Assembly: GCA_963580285.1 (NCBI GenBank)
Contig: OY757020.1
Span: 95,855,497 to 95,919,496 of the forward strand
Length of the DNA stretch: 64,000 bases
Source of the DNA: Lucinisca nassula
Lineage: Eukaryota; Mollusca; Bivalvia; Lucinida; Lucinidae
Direction of reading: 5' to 3'
Positions within the stretch are counted from its first letter, which is position 1. The number at the start of each line of letters is the position of its first letter. A program made the position numbers and the translations under genes. The notes beneath the pieces were generated by a model, which was not told where the DNA came from, did no database searches, and saw only the letters and a program-made list of their open reading frames with translations. This document shows positions 43,401-55,400 of this stretch, one piece after another.

Positions 43401-46400
43401 TACTGACCTTTGTCTTAGATGGCTCAGATTCAATATTCTTATCTTCTTCTCCAGTAAAAGAGCTGTGCTGATTGAAAACAAATTACATGAAAGCTTCTAT
43501 GGGGGTGAGGCAATTAAACATTATTTGTGGTATTGTTGTCACATGACCAAGATGGGCACCTTGCCTGTATATGGTATAAACCACATGACCTCTGGTGAGC
43601 GTAGGGGCCCATGGGCCTCTTGTTTTTTTGTGTTTTTTTCCAGAAATAAGATAAACATAAATATTAGTACTTTTGGGTGAAAAAAGTGCTTTATCTAGAG
43701 CTATTTATTTGCTATACAGTTGCTTCATGGCTATCAAAACTATTGCCCCTTGGAATAACTGTTTTATTACCCGACTGGTGCCCAAAAAACATCCATTGAA
43801 TGCAACAAATAACAACAATATGAGGTTTGTGTTGATCACTGAAGACCATGATCAGACTACTTCTACAAGTGGTCAGATCTAGGCCTGCATTGTTTGATTA
43901 GAGAACTGCGTCGCCAAACATGCCAGTTGCCATTCTTTGTTGTTATTGTTGGCAGAAATTACGGCTCCAGTTTCATCTAGGAAAAACCCTGCATTACACA
44001 AGCACATTCAAAGCAGGAAACCAAAATCCAGGCATTATCGCCGGTCAGTATCCAGTATTATTAATTTACTCTCCTGTATTGATCAGAGGTCATCCGTATT
44101 AACATCAGGTCAACCAATATTAACTGTGGTCAAGTGAGGTCAAAAATCAATAATCATGCTTTTTTAATTGTGTCAATTAATAAAATTGTCATTAATCAAG
44201 TAATTTTGCATTGACCCAGTTACAGGTCCTCAGTCAGCAGCATTGGCCCTCGGTTGGCCAATGCAGCAGACCTTGGACCTGCACCTGGGCCAATATGAAA
44301 TTACTTGATTAATAACATTATATTATTGCCCGATGAGTATCACTTAAAATGGCAAACTTGTGTACCGGTGGCTCATTTCTTTTCCGTAGGTTGAGTAATG
44401 AATAAAAACTATTTCAGGTGTCTTCAAAGAGAGATAACCCAATGTTTACTGGGGATGCTGATATGTCATGGTTTGACAAGTTAAAAGATTCATTCAAAAT
44501 TCAGGGAAAACTGCGCTATCCTCATCAGGTTGGTTCATCCTTCTATATTAACCCATTTTGTACCAGATGGAATCTTCCTCCTTATATATAGCAGGAGTTC
44601 ATTTCAAAATTTAAGGGGTGTCAGGTTGTGTTTTCATCAAAATTTATCTGGAAAATGACTGAACTTATAGCAAACAGTGGAGGCCCTGATCAGACGCCGC
44701 ATTCTGCGGCGTCTGATCTGGGCCTGCACTGTTTGCCAGGGTACCCGTTTTGGGGTTTCTGGTACTAAATGGGCTAAATAATATTAGCTTGAAGCCTTCG
44801 TATTTTCATAAATCAGGAATTAAAATTAGCAAAATATGAAGTGAAGCATATTTCAATCGCACCATTTGTGGTAGACATTTCTAAAGTTAAGAAGGAAGCT
44901 CAGATGTGGATGGTATTTATGCTGCCTGCGTAATTGGCCACAGGTACGTCTGGTTACATGTCATTGATGTCAGTCTGCAATTGTCAGCCCCAAAACAATG
45001 AAAAGACTGTAAACCAGTTAAAATATTGATAGTTTCCTAGACACTCCCTTCCACAGACCAATATCTGCCAAGCGTTCCTGTCCCTTGATCAACATTTTTG
45101 CTTAGATACACTTGTTTGCGATCGCTCCCGCCCATCGGGGCTTGAAGAAATATATGGGCTGCATGATGCTTCCATGCAGAGCTGAAACCGACCCGCACAT
45201 GACTACTGGTAAACCGCTTAGAGTTGGCCCATCCATGCTTATAAACCCTATTGGTTTCATTGGGCGACAGGGCTTGAGATATCATTTCATCTCAATGTCG
45301 GGTAAAAGTCCCACAAAATTCAAAGTAATGTCTCCAAAATGACCTTTACAGTGTTGACGGGGATGTTAAACCTCAAGTCAGACAAAACTTGTTTGAGAAC
45401 CATGCAGTATTTAAGAACAAGAACAACATTTAGGCCAATTGGTATATGAAATGGCTTAAGCACTAATGGCTGAAATGAATACACCATCAAAACCAAATGT
45501 AAGTGAAATTTTGAAAATCAGCATTGAAATTTAATTTGAGGGGGTTTTGTTTGATTTGATGTTCAACATCCCCGTCAACACTATATAGGTCATTTTGGAG
45601 ACTTTGCTTTCAATTTTGTGGGACTTTTACCCCACATTGAGATGAAATGACATCTCAAGCCCTGTACCCCAATGAAACCAATAGGGTTTATAAGCATGGA
45701 CGGTCTGACTCACACGGCGTTGCCTGGACAGACTTAGAGCCTCCAAGCGGTTTACCAGTACCCGTGTGCGGCCGGATTCAGCTCTGCATTGAAGCATCAT
45801 GCAACCCATTTATTTCTTCAAGCCCCAATGGGCGGGGGCCGATTTTTGATGGGGTAAAATACTCAGTGAAATTTTGGATTTCAGTATTGAAATAAAATTT
45901 AGGGGGTAAAAATTTTCAGTAAACTTTACATATTTTAGCATAAAGCCATTACCTTCGCATTAATTCTTTGGTGAGCAGTAAACTGGATAAGAATGGGTTT
46001 GACCTCTTTATAGCTCACCTGTCACGTAGTGACAAGGTGAGCTTTTGGGATCACTTTTTGTCCGTCGTCCGTCGTGCGTGCGTCCGTGCGTGCGTGCGTC
46101 CATAAACTTTTCTTCAAACGACATCTCCTCCTAAACCACTGATCGGATTTTGACCAAACTTCACAGGAATGATCCTTAGGTGGTCCCCTTTCAAAGTTGT
46201 TCAAATGGTTCCGGTCCGTTGCACATATAGGTCACAGTAGCCAAAAATAGATTTTTTTCACCGAAAACTTAAAAAATCTTCTTCTCTGAAACCGCAAGGC
46301 CCAGGTCTTTGATATTTGGTATGAAGCTTCATCTAGTGGACCCCTACCAAGATTGTTCAAATTATGGTGCTGGGGTCAAAAATGCCCCCGCACGGGGGCC

Positions 46401-49400
46401 CTTCGGTTTTACATGGGCTTATATAGGGAAAATCTTTAAAAATCTTCTTCTCTGAAACTGCAAGGCCCAGATCTTTGATATTTGGTTTGAAGCTTCATCT
46501 AGTGGACCCCTACCAAGATTGTTCAAATTATAGTGCTGGAGCTAAAAATGCCCCCGCGAGGGGGCCCTTTGGTTTTACATGGGCTTATATAGGGAAAATC
46601 TTGAAAAATCTTCTTCTCTGAAACCGCAAGGCCCAGGTCTTTGATATTTGGTATGAAGCTTCATCTAGTGGACCCCTACCAAGATTGTTCAAATTATAGT
46701 GCCGGGGCCAAAAATGCCCCCGCATGGAGGCCCTTTGGTTTTACATGGGCTTATATAGGGAAAATCTTTAAAAATCTTCTTCTCTGAAACCGCAAGGCCC
46801 AGATCTTTGATATTAGGTATGAAGCTTCATCTAGTGGACCCCTACCAAGATTGTTCAAATTATAGTGCTGAAGCTAAAAATGCCCCCGCATGGGGGCCCT
46901 TTGGTTTTACATGGGCTTATATAGGGAAAATCTTGAAAAATCTTCTTCTCTGAAACCGCTAGGCCCAGGTCTTTGATATTTGGTATGAAGCTTCATCAAG
47001 TGGACCCCTACCAAGATTGTTCAAATTATAGTGCTGGGGCCAAAAATGCCCCCGCACCAGGGCCCCTTTGTTTTACATAGGCTTATATAGGGAAAATCTT
47101 TAAAAATCTTCTACTCTGAAACTGCAAGGCTCAGGTCTTTGATATTTGGTATGAAGCTTCATCTAGTGGACCCCTACCAAGATTGTTCAAATTATTGTGC
47201 TGGGGCTAAAAATGCCCCCTGCAGGGGGGCCCTTTGGTTTACATGGGCTTATGTAGGGAAAATCTTGAAAAATCTTCTTCTCTGAAACTGCAAGGCCAAG
47301 ATCTTTGATATTTGGTATGAAGCTTCATCTTGTGGACCTCTACTAAGATTGTTCAAATTATAGCCCTGGGGCCAAAAATGCCCCCGTTCCGGGGCCCTTT
47401 GGTTTTACATAGACTTATATAGGGAAAATCTTGAAAAATCTTCTTCTCTGAAACCACAAGGCTTAGGTCTTCGATATTTGTTATGACGCTTCAGCTAGTG
47501 GACCTCTATAAAGATTGTTCAAATTATAGCCCTGAGACCAAAAATGCCCCCGCCATGTGGCCCTTTGGTTTTACATAGACTTATATAGGGAAAATCTTTA
47601 AAAATCATCTTCTCTGAAACACAAGGCTTAGGTCTTTGATATTTGTTATGAAGCTTCAGCTAGTGGACCTCTACCAAGATTGTTCAAATTAAAGCACTGG
47701 GGCCAAAAATGCCCCCGCTCCGGGGCCCTTTGGTTTAACATAGACTTATATAGGGAAAATCTTGTTTTACATAGACTTCTATATGCAGGGTAAACCTTTA
47801 AAATCTTTTTCTCTGAAACCAGAAAGCCCAGGTCTTTCATATTCGATATGAAGCTTCATCTTGTGGACCTCTACCAAGATTGTTCAAATTTTAGCCCTGG
47901 GGCCAAAATTGACCCTGCCCGGGGCCAACTTGTTATGCTTTGGATCAGGTGAGCGAACCAGGGCCCTCTGGGCCCTCTTGTAAAGTTTATGCATTCTAGG
48001 TTTCGTTGATTTTATAAGAAAATAAAGCTTGACATTTCATGTGAATTGTTTGCTCAGCAGACAATTCACATGAAATGCCAAGCTTTATTTAGCTTTATTT
48101 TCTTGAGCAGACAAATCACATGAAGTGCCAAGCTTTATTTTCTATGAAACAAAAAATACAAATTTTGTATGCTACACTAATGCTCTGTTCTGTAAGGGTT
48201 AAACATTGCAAATGGGCATTCAAGTATTACAGAATTAGATATGAAGAAAAAAGTAGTCCCAAACAGTGAAACATAAAATTGATCTCAGTTTAATACTGCT
48301 TGAAACAGTGACAATATCATTTTCAGATTCACTGAGAAATCTCTATATTTCTTTGAAAAGCATGTAAGATATTGTTTTCCTACAATTCCTTGTCATGCTA
48401 ACCTTATGAAAACATACTGCTATATTTATACCCCTGGCATACGAAGTATGCTTTGGGGTTATATAGTTTTCGTCTTGCCGTTCGTCCGTCCATCCGTCAG
48501 TGCGTCCGCACCAACGAAACGACATTTAGGGGGCAAAAAATTTGGACAGTTTGACACTTGGGTATATATTCGTGAGTCCAAATGGGGTTTATTCTGTAAT
48601 TTTGGTACTTAAGTGGCAAAAATTCACTCTTAGGTGGCTTGCGCTTAAGAGAATTTGCCGCTTAAGTAGTCGATATGCCGACGCCTAGCCACTTAAGTAT
48701 CCATTCGTAGAGATGTCCGTCATTCCGTCCATCCGTCCGCACCAACGAAATGACATTTAGGGCGCAAAAAACTTGGACAGTTTGACACTTAGGTATATAT
48801 TCTTGAGTCCAAATGGGGTTTATTCCGTAATTTTGGTACTTAAGTGGCAAAAATTCGCTCTTAGGTGGCTTGCCGCTTAAGAGAATTTGCCGCTTAAGTA
48901 GTCAATATGCCGACGTCTAGCCACATAAGTATCCATTCGTAGAGACATCCGTCCTTCCCGTTAACATTTTGCGTTAAAGTTTTGCGTTAAAGTTTCTAAG
49001 AGATTGTATCTTCTGAACCCTTTGATAGATTGAGTTTATACTTACACTGAAGTTACATACTGGTCTAAAGATTTCATTGATGCATGTCCCACCCCCACAG
49101 TGACCTTGACCTAAAGGTCACAGACTTAGAAATTTTACATTTGGTTAAAGTTTTATGACAAAGTTTATACATGTAGATGCCTGTATGTTCTAAACTCTAA
49201 GACAAATTCATTTGACACTTGCATTGATGTTGCATACCAGTACAAAAATTTCATTGATGCATACCCACCCTGCTGCTTCAGTAACATTGATGCCTCCACC
49301 CATTCAGTAACTTTGATGCCCTCACCCTCTAGGTCCATTTAGAAATTTTATGTTTGGTTGAGCTTTTACAAGTACATTTCTAGATTCTTATAGCTTCTTC

Positions 49401-52400
49401 ACTTCTTCATTCATATTACATACAAGCTCGAAAGATATATCAGAGGGTGGCGCTGGCCAGGGGTATACGTGACCCACTGGTCGCTTTCTTTAGTTTCCTA
49501 TATTTCTTTCATTCAGCTACTCCATGTTAATGGTACTAGATTGTACATTTGTTGTGAACAAGCTGTGGAATACAATGATTTAATGACAGGTAAGTTTTTA
49601 ACCCATTTTGTACCAGAAACCCCAAAAAACGGGTACCCTGGCAAACAGTGCAGGCCCAGATCAGACGCCGCAGAATGCGGCGTCTGATCAGGGCCTACAC
49701 TGTTTGCAAAAAGTTCAGCCATTTTCCAAACAAATTTTGAAGAAAACAAAACCTGACACCCCCAGATTTTGAAATTTACTCCTTCTACACGTATGTATAA
49801 GGAGGAAGATTCCATTTGGTAAAAAAAGGGTTAAAGGAAGGTGTAGCTCCAGATAAGGGGAACTTATGAGGATACCTTTTGAGACATATAATTTAAGAAA
49901 TAGGTCAGGTCTGGCAGTGAAGCATTGGGTTGGAGGTTGGATGTACAATTGATCAAATCACAGGTGCTTAGTGCAAGTGATTTGTCTACTAACAATATCA
50001 ACAAACTACTTGATAGCTTTTAGGACAGATTGTAATTTAAGAAACAGGTTAGCTCCGGCAGTAAAATATTGGGTAACAAATCACAGTTTGGAGGTCAGAT
50101 GTAAAATTGTTCAAAGAGAGTTGTGTATTCTTACAACATCGACAAACTGTGATTTATACTTCTACACTTTTCTATTTCGATTCCAAAATACTGAAATAAG
50201 CAACATTTCTCCCAGCATTTTGACACTGTTAGAATGAAATTCGCTGATCCTATTGACTGTAATATGCATTTAAATCCTTCTAAAATGTTTTTGATGGAGA
50301 TAATGTCTTTTCACCATCTAACATCAAAGAATCTGATGTCATGATTCATGAAATGGCAGCTTTTCACGCCACATTGACTTCCATTCACTGATTTATTGCA
50401 GAATAGATCAGTTACTTTCCATTGTCTATAAAGGTGTTCTGTGTAGGAATACCTCAAAATGACCACAAGGGCTGGTGTTTCGTTAAACCACAATATCAAT
50501 CAATGACCTTAGTTGTTAGTGGGTTGTATAACTAACGCAAACATGCATGGCACAGGGCCTGACAAATCCATGTTTCACCCACTTGCCCGGAATTCCACAG
50601 CATCTTGAGAATGGCTTGGAATTGCAATATTCTCTATATATTCTATACATTTTTCTGGGCAAGTGAAATAAAAAATCACTTGCCCAGCCAAAATTTGGAC
50701 TTATCCCGGGCAGCTGGGCAATGGATTTGTCAGGCCCTGCATGGCATATAATAACTGATTATTTGAAGTAGGGATGTGAAGGGAGACAGCCTAAGTTACA
50801 AAAAGCTGCAAAGTGGATACCAGGGCTTATGTGAGAGGAACTTCATTATAATGGCAGTATTTGTTTCTTTTTTAGACTAAATAAAAAATTTGCTGCTTTA
50901 AAGGATTCCGAAAAAGAGTAGTCTTATAGACTATAAATACCCTTTCCCTAAATTGCTCAGAGCAACAATTGTCAATTGGAGTATAAGGTACAATATTCAT
51001 GAATACCATACTGATCCTAGGTATTGTGACAGAAAGGCCTAAGCAAACAGTGCAGACCCAGATCAGACTGCTCCTGGAGGAGCCATCTGATAAGGGTTTA
51101 CACTGTTTGAATTCTGTCTGCACCTTTTGGACTCCTTGCTGGATCTTGAAACAAATTGGTTAAAATTTTAGGAAAATTACAGCAAATCTTTAAAGTGTCC
51201 CAATTTTTAGGATTTTTATGGTAACTTTAATCTGTCTCATCTTAATGGGAATGGGAACACTTTCAGGGGAGGCAACTCCTGCCAAAGTAATTTTGTCTCC
51301 CATGTCAATAGGGGTCAACTCTTAAAGGAAAGAATTTGCTCCTGTGGAGCAAATTCTTTCCTTTAAGAGTAGACCCCTTTTTCAGTGGGATAGGGCTTAT
51401 CGAAAAATGAATAGGAAGTCCCGAAAGTTATCTCCCTTTGAAAAATGGTGGAAAATCTGCCAGGTATTCCCATTTCTCTTAAGTAAAGGATGCATTCCAC
51501 TAAAATTATCCTTATGACAAGTTACATCATTATATAAAAAAGTAGCCTCCGTGGTGTAGTTGTTGTACTACTCGCCTTGTAAACCAGGGGGCGTAGGGTC
51601 GATCCCAGGCTTCTCCAGACTTTCATATGAGTCTTTATGCCGAGGTCCCATTTCCATATGACCATAGCTGTTGGTGAGACATAAATCTCAAACACTCAAT
51701 CACTCATTATATCAAATGACGGTATAACCAGAGTTGACTATAATGAACTGTATAACGATAAAATGCTTGTGTGCTTTCAGCATCAGGATTGCAACAGACA
51801 TTCTTTACCTGGTACAAGCTGACAACATTACATGTATGGTAAGTCATTTAATCCTCCCTATTTAAACTGAATGCTGGCCCCCGCCCATCCGGGTTTAAAG
51901 AAACAGAATTGGCTGCATAATGCTTCCAGGCAGAGCTGAAACTGACCGCACATGAGTACTGGTAAATGCTTAGAGGTTCCAAGTCTGCCCAAGAAAAGTG
52001 GTGCAAGTCGGACCGTCCATGCATATAAACCCTATTGCTTTCATTTCGAGGCAGGGCTTGAGATGTCATTTCATTTCCATGTTGGGTAAATGCCCCACAA
52101 AAATGGAAGCAATGTCTCCAAAATGACCTATACAGTTTTGACAGGGATGTTAATCCTCGGGTCAAACAAATAAACAAAACTGAATGCTGTCCACACTTTC
52201 TGGTCAGTCTGCCCCATCTGCATCAGTTTCTGGCAAAAAAGAAAGTGAATTGTACTGTGCTGGGTAACCACTTACATACAGTCCTGCCCAGGAAGTGATC
52301 AGAATGTATTTTACGAATGTAAACTGATCAGCTCAATATAACCTAAATAGTGTTGACTGAGCCGTTAAACTGGAAATAAATCAAATAAGCCTCAGTGAGG

Positions 52401-55400
52401 CTGCTACTGTATATACTTTTACCCTTATCCTGCTGATCACTGCAACCCCTACTTTTGCAAACAGTGTAGATCCAGATCAGATGGCTTCTGAAGAAGCCAT
52501 CTGATCAGGATCTACATTGTTTGACATTCATTTTGTGAATTTGTAGGGATAAATCACATCAAGTAGTCTGATTGGTTCAGATTCAGAAATGGGTGTGGCT
52601 GTATTAATTATTCAAGGAGAAATTCAGTGAAATTTTGTTATATAGGCACTTCTTATGGACATGGGTTTGAATATAACTTTATCATATCATGCCTCCACAA
52701 TGTTCATTTTGCTATATTTTCTTATACTGAACCGAAAATGAAACGCAACTCCAAATATAAATGCGAGTATTTGCAGAAATTAGCATGTTTGCAGAAAATC
52801 GATTTAATGACACAATAATATAATCATTCCTGAATGTAACTACCATAGAGAATTCAGTTTCCAGTGAGAATGTTTGCAACACAAATCCGTTTTGTCATAG
52901 AGGTAGTCATTTCACAAGTTCAAAACATAAGCAGTTAATAGCAAGTTATGTCCTCCATTTGCATTCAGTCCTGCATGCACAAGCCTGGTCATGGACATGA
53001 TTAAACGATTGATCTCTGCCTGGGGAATAGCATTCCACTCTTGTACGAGTGCGAGGAGCAAGGCTTGACGCGTTGTTGGCGGCTGGGGGCGGCTACGTAC
53101 GCGCCTATCCAAGACGTCCCACAAATGTTCTATAGGAGAGAAATCTGGACTATACGGAGGCCAGTGCATCACGTCAACGTTGTTTTGCTGAAGAAACGCC
53201 TTGCTACATGCGCCCGAGCGGTATCCTGTTGAAATGTAACGTTGTGCTGTCGTACATATGGAACAACTACAGGTCGTAAAACGACTTCAACGTAAGGCTG
53301 AGCTGTCAAAGATCCACCAATATATACCAGGGGCATTCATTGACCATAAGATATGCCAGGCCATACCATCAACCCACCGCCTCCAAATCGATCAGGTTCA
53401 ACCAAACAATTGTGACAATAACACTCTCCGTCATGCCTATACACACGTTGACGGCCGTCAGCTCTGTACAAGAAGTACCTGGACTCGTCAGTAAACATTA
53501 CGTTACGCCACTGACGAAGGGGAAACAGGTTTGGCCTATGTTGTGTGAGCCACGCCATTCTAACCTGACGTCATCGTGGTGTTAATGGCATACCAACGTA
53601 CGGACGACGAGGACGTAAGCCAAACTCTTGAAGGAGATTCCTGACAGTATCTGCACTTATTCGATTGTTGTGCGTTCCTGGTGTCACCTGAGACGTCTTG
53701 ACGGCTGTACAGAACTGATTACGAAGGTGGGTTAGCTGGATGTATCGGTCCTGTGGACGTGACGTGACACGTGGACGTCCACTTCTGGGCCTGTCATTTG
53801 TCGTTCCCTCTTTGATGGTACAAGTGAGTTATCGTCGAGTTACTCAGAGGCTGGTACAAGTGAGTTATCGTCGAGTTACTCACTTGGAAGTTCCTGGCGA
53901 TGACAGCCTGAGACGTCCCACGTAGAAGCATTTGGATCGCTATGTTACGTTGATCTTGCATCAAACATACCATATTCCGTAGAGAAATTTTACCGGGCTT
54001 TTGAAACCTAAACTCCAGGTAACACAATATGCCAATATGATGAGGTTACTGTATACATTTAATGTACTGCATGAGGAAATGTGGAAAACAACGAATTTGC
54101 CAAGTGGAGCGTTAAACTGTACAGATATCGCCCAAATGTTTTCTGCATAAGACAGTTTAAAAAGTATGAAAGTAAATCGCAAAATGATTTTTCAGTCAAC
54201 CTGATGGTTGCATGAAAATCTTTTGGGTTAAAAAGTTGCGTTTCTTTTTCGGTTCAGTATATATTGATAAAGCACAGTCACCGTGTAGGTACTCGTAGTT
54301 TTCAGGGATTTTCTCTGATGTCCACAAGACCAGCTTAACTCAACATTGACTTGTCCAACACTCTTATTTTGACATTATCTTGTTTCATCAAACTTTCATA
54401 GTATAGTTTATATTTTCTTGTCCTGTGGGATCATTGATTCCATTGTGGATTTTGAAAATATTTGAGGGTCACTGGTGAGGCCTTCTTGGCCCAAACTAGC
54501 TAGTCTGACCCAAACAAACTTGTACACTCCATACTTTTCATTTTCTGTGGTGTATTCCTTGCTTCCAAAGGATAACCCTTTTATAGAACATATTCCATGA
54601 TACCTTGCCCTTCTAGAGCTAATCATAACTAGAAGATCATAATCGGAGAATGGGCACACTCTAGAGTACCCAGAGAAAAACCACCTTACCTTCTGTTGCA
54701 GAACTTGGCATCTCACATGTGACCCAAGCCAGGCACGAACCACAGCAATGAGAGACCTAATGATTAAGAGTCAGCACTCCTACCCATTAGGCCACGGAGG
54801 CCCGTTCACTATAGATTAGTTGTTTTTCAGGTTATTAATGACTCGACTAATAACAGAAGGGAGAGAAGGCAGACATGTTAGAAACAGAGTTGTTGCCAGT
54901 CTACAAGAAGATCTCAAAAGCAGAAGCAAACAGTTTGCGGTATTTATCGGCTTTACTGTTTTAACCATTACAGCTTTCTGGGTTAATTCAGCAGACGACA
55001 AATTGATGGTATTTTTTGATGAACAGTTTTGATATTTCATGCAAATTTTCTCCAATGGAGACAATTTGCATGATATGTCAAAATCTGTTTTTGGGAAAAA
55101 GAACAGAAATATTTCATAATGCTGTCTGCTGCAAAATAATACCCAGCATGCAAAGCATTAAACTTACATTGGTAACTGATACACCACAACCTCTTTATAA
55201 CACTGTTGTTTGGGTGAAAGCAGAAACCATGTTAGTTGAATAAGCATGCTATATTCAGTCAAAAAATGTGTAGATTATAATAGACAAATAACCTTTGGGC
55301 ATTTTAAAAATTATGAGCAGGACAAATAACATTCCGTGCGATCTGAACTGTTAGTTGATTTGGCCTTCATCTGTCCGTCTGTCCATCCGTCCATCTATCA

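Noticed and set aside
44811..44945. Extra UQCC1 exon after AAATCAG
   Set aside because: The frames carry stops and do not match the family; exons 2 and 3 already join in phase.
52912..53172. Separate 86-codon gene
   Set aside because: It is the catalytic C-terminal part of the Tc1-like transposase, and its apparent start is a GTG inside the domain.
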